Shown here piece by piece: positions 1 through 7,514 of a DNA stretch of 64,000 bases. Made by a program: the position numbers and the translations under genes. The stretch's first letter is position 1. Each line of letters begins with the position of its first letter. The DNA comes from Amorphus sp040750475 (lineage in GTDB: Bacteria > Pseudomonadota > Alphaproteobacteria > Rhizobiales > Amorphaceae): positions 56,351-120,350 of the forward strand of contig NZ_JABJVY010000018.1 in assembly GCF_040750475.1 (NCBI RefSeq). Reading direction: 5' to 3'. The notes below the pieces were generated by a model that had not been told where the DNA came from, did not search any database, and was given only the letters and a program-made list of their open reading frames with translations.

Positions 1-1829
1 AGGCCAGCCTTGCGCATGCGTTCCATCACCTCTCCCACGAGGGCGATATGGGAGCCCGACAGCACCGACAGCCCCACCACATGGACGCCTTCCTCCAGGG
101 CGGCGTTCACGATTTCCGCCGGCGTCAGTCGGATGCCCTCGTAGACCACCTCCATACCGCAATCGCGAGCGCGCATGGCGATCTGCTCGGCGCCATTCGA
201 ATGGCCGTCGAGGCCGGGCTTGCCGACCAGGAATTTCAGCCTCCGGCCGAGCCGATCGGAGACCGCATCCACCTCGGCGCGGATTTCGGCGAGCTCCTCG
301 CTGGACGAACGCGCAGCCTGGCCAACACCGGTCGGCGCCCGATATTCCCCGAACACCCGTCGCAGCGTCTCGCCCCACTCGCCCGTGGTCACACCGGCCT
401 TGGCGCAGGAGATCGACGGCTCCATCACGTTGCGGCCTTCGCGGGCAGCGGCCTCCAGCTCGGCCAGCGTGCGGGCGACGGCCAGTTCGTCCCGGCTCGC
501 CCGCCAGGCGTTCAGGCTCTCCACCGCCTCCGCTTCCACCGTCTCAGGCACCGTCAACACCGCACCCGCCCCCGTGGTGAGCGGCGACGGCTCGGTCTCG
601 GTGTAGCGGTTGACGCCGACCACGACCTGATTGCCCTTTTCGATTGCGGCGAGCCGTTTGCCGTTGGATTCCACCAGTTGCTGCTTCATGTAGCTGGATT
701 CGATCGCGGCGACCGCGCCGCCCATGGCATCGATCCGGGCCAACTCCTCCTTGGCGGCCGTCTTCAGCGCCTCCACCTTGGCCTCGACCACGACGGAGCC
801 GTCGAACAGATCGCCATATTCCAGAAGGTCGGTCTCGTAAGCGAGGATCTGCTGGGCCCTGAGGCTCCACTGCTGGTCCCAGGGACGCGGCAGACCAAGC
901 GCCTCGTTCCACGCCGGGAGCTGCACGGCACGCGCCCGCGCCGTCTTGGAGAGAGTAACGGCCAGCATCTCCAACAGGATGCGATAGACGTTGTTTTCCG
1001 GCTGGCTTTCCGTCAGGCCAAGCGAGTTCACCTGCACGCCATAGCGAAAGCGGCGATATTTCGGATCCTCGACGCCGTAGCGGGTCTCGCAGATCTCGTC
1101 CCAGAGCTCCACGAACGCCCGCATCTTGCAGATCTCGGTCACGAACCGCATGCCCGCGTTGACGAAGAAGGAGATCCGCCCGACCGCTTGGGGAAACTCC
1201 TCTTTCGGGATCGCGCCGGAGTCGCGCGCCGCATCGAGCACGGCGATCGCGGTCGCCAGCGCGAAGGCGAGCTCCTGGGTCGGCGTCGCGCCGGCCTCCT
1301 GCAGATGATAGGAGCAGACGTTGATCGGATTGAATTTCGGCGCCTCGCGTCCGGTCCAGGAAATCACGTCGGTGATCAACTTCAGCGACGGTGCCGGCGG
1401 AAACACATAGGTGCCGCGCGAGAGATATTCCTTGATGATGTCGTTCTGGGTGGTGCCGGTGAGTTTCGCCCGCTCCGCCCCGGTTTCGTCGGCCACCGCC
1501 ACATACAACGCCAGCAGCCAGGCCGCCGTCGCGTTGATGGTCATCGACGTGTTCATCTGGTCGAGCGGGATCTGATCGAACAGGACACGCATGTCGCCGA
1601 TATGGGCGATCGAGACGCCCACCTTGCCGACTTCGCCGCGTGCCAGCGCGTGGTCGGGATCGTAGCCGGTCTGGGTCGGCAGGTCGAACGCAACCGACAG
1701 GCCCGTCTGCCCCTTGGCCAGGTTCGACCGGTAGAGCGCGTTCGACGCCTTGGCCGACGAATGGCCCGCATAAGTGCGGAAGATCCACGGCTTGTCCCGC
1801 GCCCCGGCGGTGTCGTTCACGCCGCTCAT
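1..1829 (-). CDS. ecm: Ethylmalonyl-CoA mutase, MeaA/Ecm type (3' end beyond window)
   Basis: Adenosylcobalamin-dependent acyl-CoA mutase, expected to convert (2R)-ethylmalonyl-CoA to methylsuccinyl-CoA in the ethylmalonyl-CoA pathway. The ATG at 1829 starts MSGVNDTAGARDKPWIF; 609 codons are visible and the C-terminus runs off the window. The N-terminal TIM-barrel has TYAGHSSAKASNALY and DLPTQTGYD (residues 49-57). As I recall the families, the DLPTQ form is typical of MeaA/ethylmalonyl-CoA mutases, while methylmalonyl-CoA mutases have DLATHRGYDSD. The cobalamin domain begins near residue 535 with LVGKPGLDGHSNG; the DxHxxG lower-ligand motif lies at D541-G546, followed by GLSVLSGSH. It is transcribed divergently from ccr, its pathway partner. 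Methylmalonyl-CoA mutase is the main alternative and is less likely on these motifs and on context. Confidence 0.9.
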   Translation of the reverse strand, partial: MSGVNDTAGARDKPWIFRTYAGHSSAKASNALYRSNLAKGQTGLSVAFDLPTQTGYDPDHALARGEVGKVGVSIAHIGDMRVLFDQIPLDQMNTSMTINATAAWLLALYVAVADETGAERAKLTGTTQNDIIKEYLSRGTYVFPPAPSLKLITDVISWTGREAPKFNPINVCSYHLQEAGATPTQELAFALATAIAVLDAARDSGAIPKEEFPQAVGRISFFVNAGMRFVTEICKMRAFVELWDEICETRYGVEDPKYRRFRYGVQVNSLGLTESQPENNVYRILLEMLAVTLSKTARARAVQLPAWNEALGLPRPWDQQWSLRAQQILAYETDLLEYGDLFDGSVVVEAKVEALKTAAKEELARIDAMGGAVAAIESSYMKQQLVESNGKRLAAIEKGNQVVVGVNRYTETEPSPLTTGAGAVLTVPETVEAEAVESLNAWRASRDELAVARTLAELEAAAREGRNVMEPSISCAKAGVTTGEWGETLRRVFGEYRAPTGVGQAARSSSEELAEIRAEVDAVSDRLGRRLKFLVGKPGLDGHSNGAEQIAMRARDCGMEVVYEGIRLTPAEIVNAALEEGVHVVGLSVLSGSHIALVGEVMERMRKAG

Positions 1830-2052
1830 TTGACATCCCTCCCTCAATCGACGGAAAGCCGGGCCAATACCCGTCTTCCGCACGCGCGCGTCCGTTGTGA
1901 AGCGTGCGCCGCAGCAAATCTTGAGACAACCCGACCGCGCATGCAACCGACGAGTGGGGCTTGCGGTTTGGCCGCTTCGTGACAGATGCTGGGCATCGGT
2001 ATCGGGCTCGTGTCACGGTCGGCGATCATGGCCACGACCTCTGGACACGTGA

Positions 2053-2069
2053 ATATTGCACTGCAATAT
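2053..2069. promoter_or_regulatory. Palindrome in the ecm-ccr divergent promoter region
   Basis: A perfect inverted repeat, ATATTGC-ACT-GCAATAT, lies 30 bases before the ccr start in the 270-base gap between the divergent ecm and ccr genes. Its core TTGC-N3-GCAA resembles sites described for alphaproteobacterial carbon-storage regulators of the PhaR type. It is a reasonable operator candidate for ccr; the cognate regulator is not in this window. The rest of the gap shows no other strong signal. Confidence 0.5.
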
Positions 2070-2099
2070 AGCAGAATGCCGTCGACAGGGGAGGAAACA

Positions 2100-3374
2100 A
2101 TGTCGGGTGCACCGGCCACTGCCGAAAAAGACCTCTACGAAATCGGAGAGATCCCGCCGCTCGGCCATGTGCCGTCGAAGATGTACGCCTGGGCGATCCG
2201 CAAGGAGCGTCATGGGCCGCCGGAGACCTCCATGCAGGTCGAGGTCGTCCCGACCTGGGAGATCGACAGCCACGATGTCCTGATCCTGGTGATGGCGGCC
2301 GGCGTCAACTACAACGGCATTTGGGCGGCCCTCGGCACGCCGGTCTCGCCGTTCGACGGCCACAAGCAGCCCTATCACATCGCCGGCTCCGACGCTTCCG
2401 GGATCGTCTGGGCTGTCGGCTCCAAGGTCACCCGCTGGAAGGTCGGCGACGAGGTCGTGGTTCACTGCAACCAGGACGACGGCGACGACGAGGAATGCAA
2501 TGGCGGCGACCCGATGTTCTCTCCGTCCCAGCGGATCTGGGGCTACGAGACGCCGGACGGCGGTTTCGCCCAGTTCGCCCGGGTGCAGTCGCGCCAACTC
2601 ATGCCCCGGCCGAAGCACCTGACCTGGGAAGAATCGGCCTGCTACACGCTGACGCTCGCGACCGCGTACCGGATGCTCTACGGCCATCCGCCGCACACGG
2701 TGAAGCCCGGCGACAACGTGCTGGTCTGGGGCGCTTCCGGCGGGCTCGGCGTGTTCGGCGTTCAACTCTGCGCGGCCGCAGGCGCCAACGCCATCGGCGT
2801 CATCTCCGATGAGGACAAGCGCGAATTCGTGCTTTCCCTCGGCGCGCGCGGCGTCATCAACCGCAAGGAGTTCGACTGCTGGGGGCAACTGCCCAAGGTG
2901 AACAGCGAGGAGTACGGGGTCTGGGCCAAGGAGGCCCGTCGCTTCGGCAAGGCGATCTGGGACATCACCGGCAAGGGCAAGAATGTCGACATCGTGTTCG
3001 AACACCCCGGCGAGGCGACCTTCCCGATTTCCACCTTCGTGGCCAAGCGCGGCGGCATGATCGTGTTCTGCGCCGGCACCACCGGGTTCAACATCTCCTT
3101 CGACGCCCGGTATGTCTGGATGCACCAAAAGCGCGTGCAGGGCTCCCATTTCGCGCATCTGAAGCAGGCGACGGAGGCCAACCGGTTCGTGATCGACCAG
3201 CGTGTCGATCCCTGCATGAGCGAGGTCTTCCCCTGGGCGCAGATTCCGCGCGCCCACATGAAGATGTGGAAGAACGAGCATGCGCCGGGCAACATGGCCG
3301 TGCTGGTCTCCGCCCCGACGACGGGCTTGCGCACCTTCGAGGACGTGCTCGAAGCCGGCCCGCAGGCGGCCTGA
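2100..3374 (+). CDS. ccr: Crotonyl-CoA carboxylase/reductase
   Basis: NADPH-dependent reductive carboxylase that turns crotonyl-CoA into (2S)-ethylmalonyl-CoA, the committed step of the ethylmalonyl-CoA pathway. The protein has 424 residues, the usual family length, and a zinc-less MDR fold: GroES-like N-terminal half (AAGVNYNGIWAALGTPVS) and a Rossmann half with WGASGGLGVFGVQL (from about residue 210). Family signatures include HCNQDDGDDEECNGGDP, FAQFARVQSRQLM and FEHPGEATFP. The start at 2100 is chosen because ggggaggaaaca directly precedes it; the reading frame stays open upstream to 1986 without another ribosome site. It lies back to back with ecm and is followed by a strong terminator, so it is probably transcribed alone. 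Confidence 0.96.
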   Translation: MSGAPATAEKDLYEIGEIPPLGHVPSKMYAWAIRKERHGPPETSMQVEVVPTWEIDSHDVLILVMAAGVNYNGIWAALGTPVSPFDGHKQPYHIAGSDASGIVWAVGSKVTRWKVGDEVVVHCNQDDGDDEECNGGDPMFSPSQRIWGYETPDGGFAQFARVQSRQLMPRPKHLTWEESACYTLTLATAYRMLYGHPPHTVKPGDNVLVWGASGGLGVFGVQLCAAAGANAIGVISDEDKREFVLSLGARGVINRKEFDCWGQLPKVNSEEYGVWAKEARRFGKAIWDITGKGKNVDIVFEHPGEATFPISTFVAKRGGMIVFCAGTTGFNISFDARYVWMHQKRVQGSHFAHLKQATEANRFVIDQRVDPCMSEVFPWAQIPRAHMKMWKNEHAPGNMAVLVSAPTTGLRTFEDVLEAGPQAA

Positions 3375-3383
3375 CGACACAAC

Positions 3384-3423
3384 GCTTTTGCCCGCGCAGC
3401 GAACGCGCGGGCAAAGCTTTCTT
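3384..3423 (+). terminator. Rho-independent terminator after ccr
   Basis: Inverted repeat GCTTTTGCCCGCGC / GCGCGGGCAAAGC (one extra T in the left arm, 7-base loop) followed by TTTCTT, ten bases after the ccr stop codon. Confidence 0.85.
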
Positions 3424-3626
3424 CCACCGGGACATGCTTCAGCGCCCTCCCTTTTCGATCATATCGACAAGGTCTGGACAGGACGTCCCCCAAGAAGCCG
3501 ATTTCGTTTGCGGGACGACTGCATTAGGGTTCGGGTCGGCTGGGCGCGCCGGTGTCGTAGACGGAGCGCGTGTGGCCATGCGCCCTCGCCCGTTCCGACC
3601 GCAGCCGACACGATAGGATCCGGACC

Positions 3627-4643
3627 ATGCCTTCCGCCTCTTACCCGTATGCGCTCGCCGGCGCCTTGCTCTTTGCCTCGCTCGCGCCGCTTCCGGCCGT
3701 TGCGGCCGACGATACCTGCGAGCTCGACCGCCCGGTGATGTTTGCGGGCCTCGACTACCAGTCGGCCGCCTTCCACACCGAAATCGCCAAGTTCATCACC
3801 AAGAACGGCTATGGCTGCGCCGTCGACGACCTGCCCGGCTCGGTGATCCCGCTGATCAACGGCGTCGCCCGCGGCGATGTCGACGTGATTATGGAGATCT
3901 GGACCGCCAATCCGGCCCAAGCCTGGGTGGATGCCGAGGCGCGCGGCGAGGTGGTCCCGCTCGGCACCACCTATCCCGATGCCCAGGAAGGCTGGTTCGT
4001 GCCGAGCTACCTGGTCGACGGCGACGAGGCGCCGATCCCGACCCTGAAGCGCGTCGAGGACCTGCCGGACTATGCCGACACGTTCCAGGATCCGGAAGAG
4101 CCGAGCAAGGGCCGCTTCTACAACTGCCCGGCCGGCTGGCAGTGCGAGGTGGTCAATTCCAAGAAGCTGATCGCCTACGGGCTCAGCGATTCCTACACCA
4201 ACTTCCGCCCCGGCACGGGAACCGCGCTCGCCGCCGCCGTGGAGGCGGCCTATCTGCGCAAGAAGCCGATCCTGTTCTATTATTGGACGCCAACGGCGCT
4301 GATGGGCGAATACGCCTTCGAGAAGCTTGAAGAGCCGGAGTTCAACCAGAAGATCTGGGACGACATGCTGGCGAGCGACGATCCCGACACCGCGACCGCC
4401 TATCCGGTCAGCAAGGTCATCATCGGCGCCAACAAAGCCTTTTCCGAAGAGGCGCCGAACCTGACGGCGTTCCTCACCGCCTACACCACGACCAGCCAGC
4501 TCACCAGCGAAGCCCTGGCCGGCATGGAAAAGAACGGTACCTCCGCCGCCGAAGCCGCCAAGACCTTCCTCAAGAACCGCGAGGACGTCTGGGGCAAATG
4601 GGTGCCGGAGCCGGTCGCCGAGAAGGTCAAAGCCGCGCTGTAG
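3627..4643 (+). CDS. ABC transporter substrate-binding protein, glycine betaine/choline (ProX/OpuAC) type
   Basis: Periplasmic binding protein of 338 residues for a quaternary ammonium compound or related osmolyte. The N-terminus (MPSASYPYALAGALLFASLAPLPAVAADD) is a signal peptide cleaved near residue 26. The body has OpuAC-type features: VMFAGLDYQSAAFHTEIAKF, then VDVIMEIWTANP and ILFYYWTPTALM, with Trp and Tyr residues that could form the aromatic cage such proteins use for trimethylammonium groups. A potential ATG lies upstream in frame at 3570, but the signal peptide fixes the start at 3627. No permease or ATPase gene is adjacent, so it is an orphan binding protein in this window. A terminator follows. 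Confidence 0.8.
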   Translation: MPSASYPYALAGALLFASLAPLPAVAADDTCELDRPVMFAGLDYQSAAFHTEIAKFITKNGYGCAVDDLPGSVIPLINGVARGDVDVIMEIWTANPAQAWVDAEARGEVVPLGTTYPDAQEGWFVPSYLVDGDEAPIPTLKRVEDLPDYADTFQDPEEPSKGRFYNCPAGWQCEVVNSKKLIAYGLSDSYTNFRPGTGTALAAAVEAAYLRKKPILFYYWTPTALMGEYAFEKLEEPEFNQKIWDDMLASDDPDTATAYPVSKVIIGANKAFSEEAPNLTAFLTAYTTTSQLTSEALAGMEKNGTSAAEAAKTFLKNREDVWGKWVPEPVAEKVKAAL

Positions 4644-4703
4644 CCTCTAAGGACTTCGGGCCGAAGAGACCTGAAGTCTTCGCAAATGGTTCCAATGAAT
4701 TGG

Positions 4704-4741
4704 AGCGGGACGCCGGCTGACATCGGCTCCCGCTTTTTTTT
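4704..4741 (+). terminator. Terminator after the betaine-type binding protein
   Basis: Stem AGCGGGA / TCCCGCT with a 17-base loop that itself contains GCCG/CGGC, followed by eight T residues, about 60 bases after the stop codon at 4643. Confidence 0.75.
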
Positions 4742-5235
4742 GCGATCCCGCTCCGGCTCGTACGTTCGCGAGACCCGTGTAGCTTTTCCTGGAATCGCCA
4801 AACGGCTCCAACCCTTTGTTTTGGCGCATTTCCGGGCGGAGGCGATTTGGTCGAATGCACCGATCGGTCCGCGTTCGGCAGGTGCCGAATACGGACCGAT
4901 CGGAGCTTTCTACGTCGAGCACCTTATCGGCGCGCAGGATGCTCGATGAGCAAGAGCGTAGGAAACCGGCCGGTTTTGCCGTTCCGGCTTCTTCCAGGGG
5001 CCGGCTGCTGCGAGGCAGCAGTCGGGCACATCGACCCGTTTCTCGAGCTTTTCCAGGAAAAGCAGGGACCACTTTTCCGTCCGGGAATGCGGTCTTTCTT
5101 TCGGCCGCATTTTCCGACGCTTCGTGCGAAGAGCGCATCCCTGGAAGCTGGTTGCGTCGCCGGCGTCTCCGATCGGTCATCGGCTCGACGATCGTAACGC
5201 TGACGCCCACCATATCCCTCTGCCTCACCCCTTGC
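4742..5235. repeat. Non-coding gap with RIME-like palindromic mosaic element
   Basis: The gap between 4644 and 5310 has no convincing gene. It holds a terminator, this block of nested palindromes and the operator at 5246. Visible hairpins include ACCGATCGGTCCG near 4858 pairing with CGGACCGATCGG ending near 4903, CTGCTGC-GAG-GCAGCAG near 5010, and GCTTTTCC-AGGAAAAGC near 5050. The stretch 4804-4835, read on the minus strand, nearly repeats 15387-15417 (shared core CAAAACAAAGGGTT-GAGCC). This identifies it as a member of the dispersed intergenic family seen at five other places in the window. Open frames here (for example 4647-5426 minus) are low-complexity translations of the palindromes. Confidence 0.65.
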
Positions 5236-5245
5236 CAACGGTTAA

Positions 5246-5262
5246 ATGTCAACAGTTGACAT
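5246..5262. promoter_or_regulatory. Operator 1 (GntR-type palindrome) before the lyase-isomerase operon
   Basis: Perfect 17-base palindrome ATGTCAAC-A-GTTGACAT, 48 bases before the preferred start of the lyase gene. The same core occurs at 13809-13821 and with changes at 9085-9101, and a related palindrome lies at the GntR gene (19577). By symmetry, size and placement it is the probable binding site of the GntR/FCD regulator encoded at 18826-19560. Confidence 0.75.
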
Positions 5263-5310
5263 ATCGCAATGGCCAGCCGTAATTTGGCGAACAACAATCC
5301 GGAACGCGAT

Positions 5311-6225
5311 ATGCTTGAAACACCCGAAACGCCGAAACAGCCGCGCTTCAACGAAGACTTCGGGGGGCGCCGTTTGGCGTTCCGAAGCCTGGTGGAGGCC
5401 CGGAGCGCCGCGCTTCTGCCAGGCACGCCGAACCCGCTCAGCGCGCGGATCGCGCAGGACGTCGGGTTCGAGGCGCTCTACTTGACCGGCGCCGGACTGA
5501 CCAACACCAATCTCGGCCTGCCGGACCTCGGGTTGATCACCGCCAACGACGTCATCGACATGACCGCGCGGATCAGCGACGTCTGCACGCTGCCGCTGAT
5601 CGTCGACATGGATACCGGGTTCGGGAACGCGCTGAATGCCTATCACACGGTGCGCCAGCTCGAGCGCGCCGGCGCCTCCGCGATTCAAATCGAGGATCAG
5701 ATCTTCCCGAAAAAGTGCGGTCACTTCGCCGGCAAGGCCGTCGTCCCGGTCGAGGAGATGCTGGGCAAGCTGAAGGCCTGCCTCGACGCGCGGCGCGATC
5801 CGAACACCTCGATCATCGCCCGCACCGACAGCCGGGCGGTCGAGGGCTTCGAGGCGGCATTGGACCGGGCCTATAAAATGTCGGAGGTAGGGGCCGACAT
5901 CGTTTTCGTGGAGGCCCCGCGCAGCATCGAGGAGATCAGGGCCATCGGCGGGCTGCCAAAGCCGCAGCTGATCAACCTGGTCGTGGGCGGGCAGACGCCG
6001 ATGCTCGGGCTGGAGGAACTCCGCGACGCCGGCTTCTCGCTCGTCCTCTACGCCAATGCCGCCCTTCAGGCGTCGATCAAGGCGATACAGGACGTGCTGA
6101 CCTCGCTGCACACCCATGGTTCTTTGGCCGAGGTGGAAGGTCAACTGGCGACGTTCGTGGAAAGACAACGACTGGTCGGCAAGCCGGAAATCGATACCCT
6201 GTCGGAGCGATACCGAGGCGCCTGA
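5311..6225 (+). CDS. Isocitrate lyase/PEP mutase superfamily lyase (PrpB or dimethylmalate lyase-like)
   Basis: Probable carbon-carbon lyase cleaving a 2-hydroxy di- or tricarboxylate to pyruvate, glyoxylate or oxaloacetate plus a second acid. The 304-residue protein has superfamily signatures: TGAGLTNTNLGLPDLGL, VDMDTGFGN (Mg2+-binding Asp residues), the catalytic loop KKCGH with Cys136, and IARTDSRAVEGFE. KKCGH favours a lyase over a PEP mutase. The start at 5311 follows ggaacgcgat; an ATG at 5269 would add 14 residues but lies seven bases from the operator with no ribosome site. It is followed after 27 bases by the PrpF-like gene, so the two form an operon under operator 1. 2-Methylisocitrate lyase, 2,3-dimethylmalate lyase and oxaloacetate hydrolase-like activities cannot be separated by eye. 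Confidence 0.82.
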   Translation: MLETPETPKQPRFNEDFGGRRLAFRSLVEARSAALLPGTPNPLSARIAQDVGFEALYLTGAGLTNTNLGLPDLGLITANDVIDMTARISDVCTLPLIVDMDTGFGNALNAYHTVRQLERAGASAIQIEDQIFPKKCGHFAGKAVVPVEEMLGKLKACLDARRDPNTSIIARTDSRAVEGFEAALDRAYKMSEVGADIVFVEAPRSIEEIRAIGGLPKPQLINLVVGGQTPMLGLEELRDAGFSLVLYANAALQASIKAIQDVLTSLHTHGSLAEVEGQLATFVERQRLVGKPEIDTLSERYRGA

Positions 6226-6252
6226 CCGAAGCCGGGACATCAAGAGCGGACC

Positions 6253-7401
6253 ATGAAGCTACGTGAACTGCCGGCCGTCTTCATGCGCGGCGGAACCTCG
6301 AAGGCTTTGGTTTTCAAGATCGACGACCTGCCCGCCGACCGGACGGACTGGGACGCGATCTTCCTGGCGGCGACGGGATCTCCGGATCCGTACGGGCGGC
6401 AGCTCGATGGCATGGGCGGCGGCCTCTCATCGCTTTCCAAGGTTTGCGTCATCGGCCCCCCGACTAGGCCCGATGCCGATGTCGACTACACCTTTGCCCA
6501 GGTCTCGATTCCCACCGAGAGCGTCGACTACGCCGGGAATTGCGGGAACATGGTGTCCGCCATCGGCCCCGCGGCGATCGACCTTGGCCTGGTCCCCTGC
6601 CCGCCCAATGGCGAGGCCTGCTTGCGCATTCACAACACCAACACCGACAAGATCATCGTTGGCCGGTTTCCGGTCGAAGACGGCGTGCCCGCCGTGGATG
6701 GCGATCTCGCAATAGACGGGGTCGCCGGCACCGGCGCGCCAGTCCGTCTTGATTTTCTCGAGCCCGGCGGATCGAAGACCGGCGTGCTGCTGCCAACCGG
6801 CGCCCCGGTTGACGTATTGCCCCTCGAAGACGGCCGCACCGTTCGCGCAAGCCTCGTCGATGCCGCCAATCCGTGCGTCTTCGTGGCCGCGACGGATCTA
6901 GGAAAAACCAGCACTGAGGCGCCCGACGCGCTCGCGGACGACGTCGACTTCATGGCGACGATGGACCAGATCCGCTGCGCCGGCTCCGTAAAGATGGGGC
7001 TGGCGCCGGATCTGGCAGCGGCGCGCAAACTCGGGAGCATTCCCAAGGTCGCGATGGTTGCGCCGCCCACCGCGGTCACCACCCTTTCCGGCGTGCCGAT
7101 TGCGGCGGAGCAGATGGCATTGCTGGTGCGCATGATCTCCATGGAGCAGCCGCATCGGGCCTTGCCGATCACCGGAGCGATCTGCCTTGCTATCGCCACG
7201 CGGATCCCCGGCTCGATCCCCCAGACCTTGGCCGCAACGGACGATGGCCCGCTGACCCTTTGCCATCCATCGGGCTCGCTCCTGGTCGATTCAGCGGTCC
7301 ACCAGCGGGACCGCACATTCCTGGCCGAAAGCGGAACCGTCTACCGAACCGCCCGCAAGCTGTTTGCCGGCCATGTCTTTTTCCGCGATCGTCGGGACTG
7401 A
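6253..7401 (+). CDS. PrpF family cis-trans/double-bond isomerase (aconitate or methylitaconate type)
   Basis: A 382-residue protein of the PrpF/methylitaconate isomerase (Mii)/4-oxalomesaconate tautomerase family, which moves protons in unsaturated di- and tricarboxylates on a diaminopimelate-epimerase-like fold. It has the start pattern LPAVFMRGGTSKALVF, the duplicated-fold motif DYAGNCGNMVSA with active-site Cys97, and the closing VDSAVHQRDRTFLAESGTVYRTARKLFAG region. The ATG at 6253 follows the lyase gene closely and is probably co-transcribed with it. In the inferred pathway it would re-position the double bond made by the TcuA-like dehydrogenase before hydration and cleavage. The exact substrate is unknown. 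Confidence 0.85.
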   Translation: MKLRELPAVFMRGGTSKALVFKIDDLPADRTDWDAIFLAATGSPDPYGRQLDGMGGGLSSLSKVCVIGPPTRPDADVDYTFAQVSIPTESVDYAGNCGNMVSAIGPAAIDLGLVPCPPNGEACLRIHNTNTDKIIVGRFPVEDGVPAVDGDLAIDGVAGTGAPVRLDFLEPGGSKTGVLLPTGAPVDVLPLEDGRTVRASLVDAANPCVFVAATDLGKTSTEAPDALADDVDFMATMDQIRCAGSVKMGLAPDLAAARKLGSIPKVAMVAPPTAVTTLSGVPIAAEQMALLVRMISMEQPHRALPITGAICLAIATRIPGSIPQTLAATDDGPLTLCHPSGSLLVDSAVHQRDRTFLAESGTVYRTARKLFAGHVFFRDRRD

Positions 7402-7451
7402 CAACCGAACCGAGGCACGGCCATTTGCTGCCAAGCCGAATTGAACGGATC

Positions 7452-7487
7452 GGCTCGGCGGTCTCCTGAACCGGAAACCGCCGAGCC
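7452..7487. terminator. Hairpin between convergent PrpF-like and TcuA-like genes
   Basis: Perfect 11-base stem GGCTCGGCGGT / ACCGCCGAGCC with a 14-base loop, between genes that converge. There is no clear T-run on either side, so termination may be only partly intrinsic. Confidence 0.55.
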
Positions 7488-7514
7488 GAGCCGTCATTAT
7501 TGCGCGGGCGGCCG

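Noticed and set aside
544..2016. 490-codon minus-strand open frame at the left end
   Set aside because: It is a shadow of the ecm gene, which is read in another frame and is unmistakable by motifs.
4647..5426. Overlapping small open frames in the gap before the lyase gene
   Set aside because: They translate palindromic repeat sequence, overlap each other on both strands, and have no ribosome sites.
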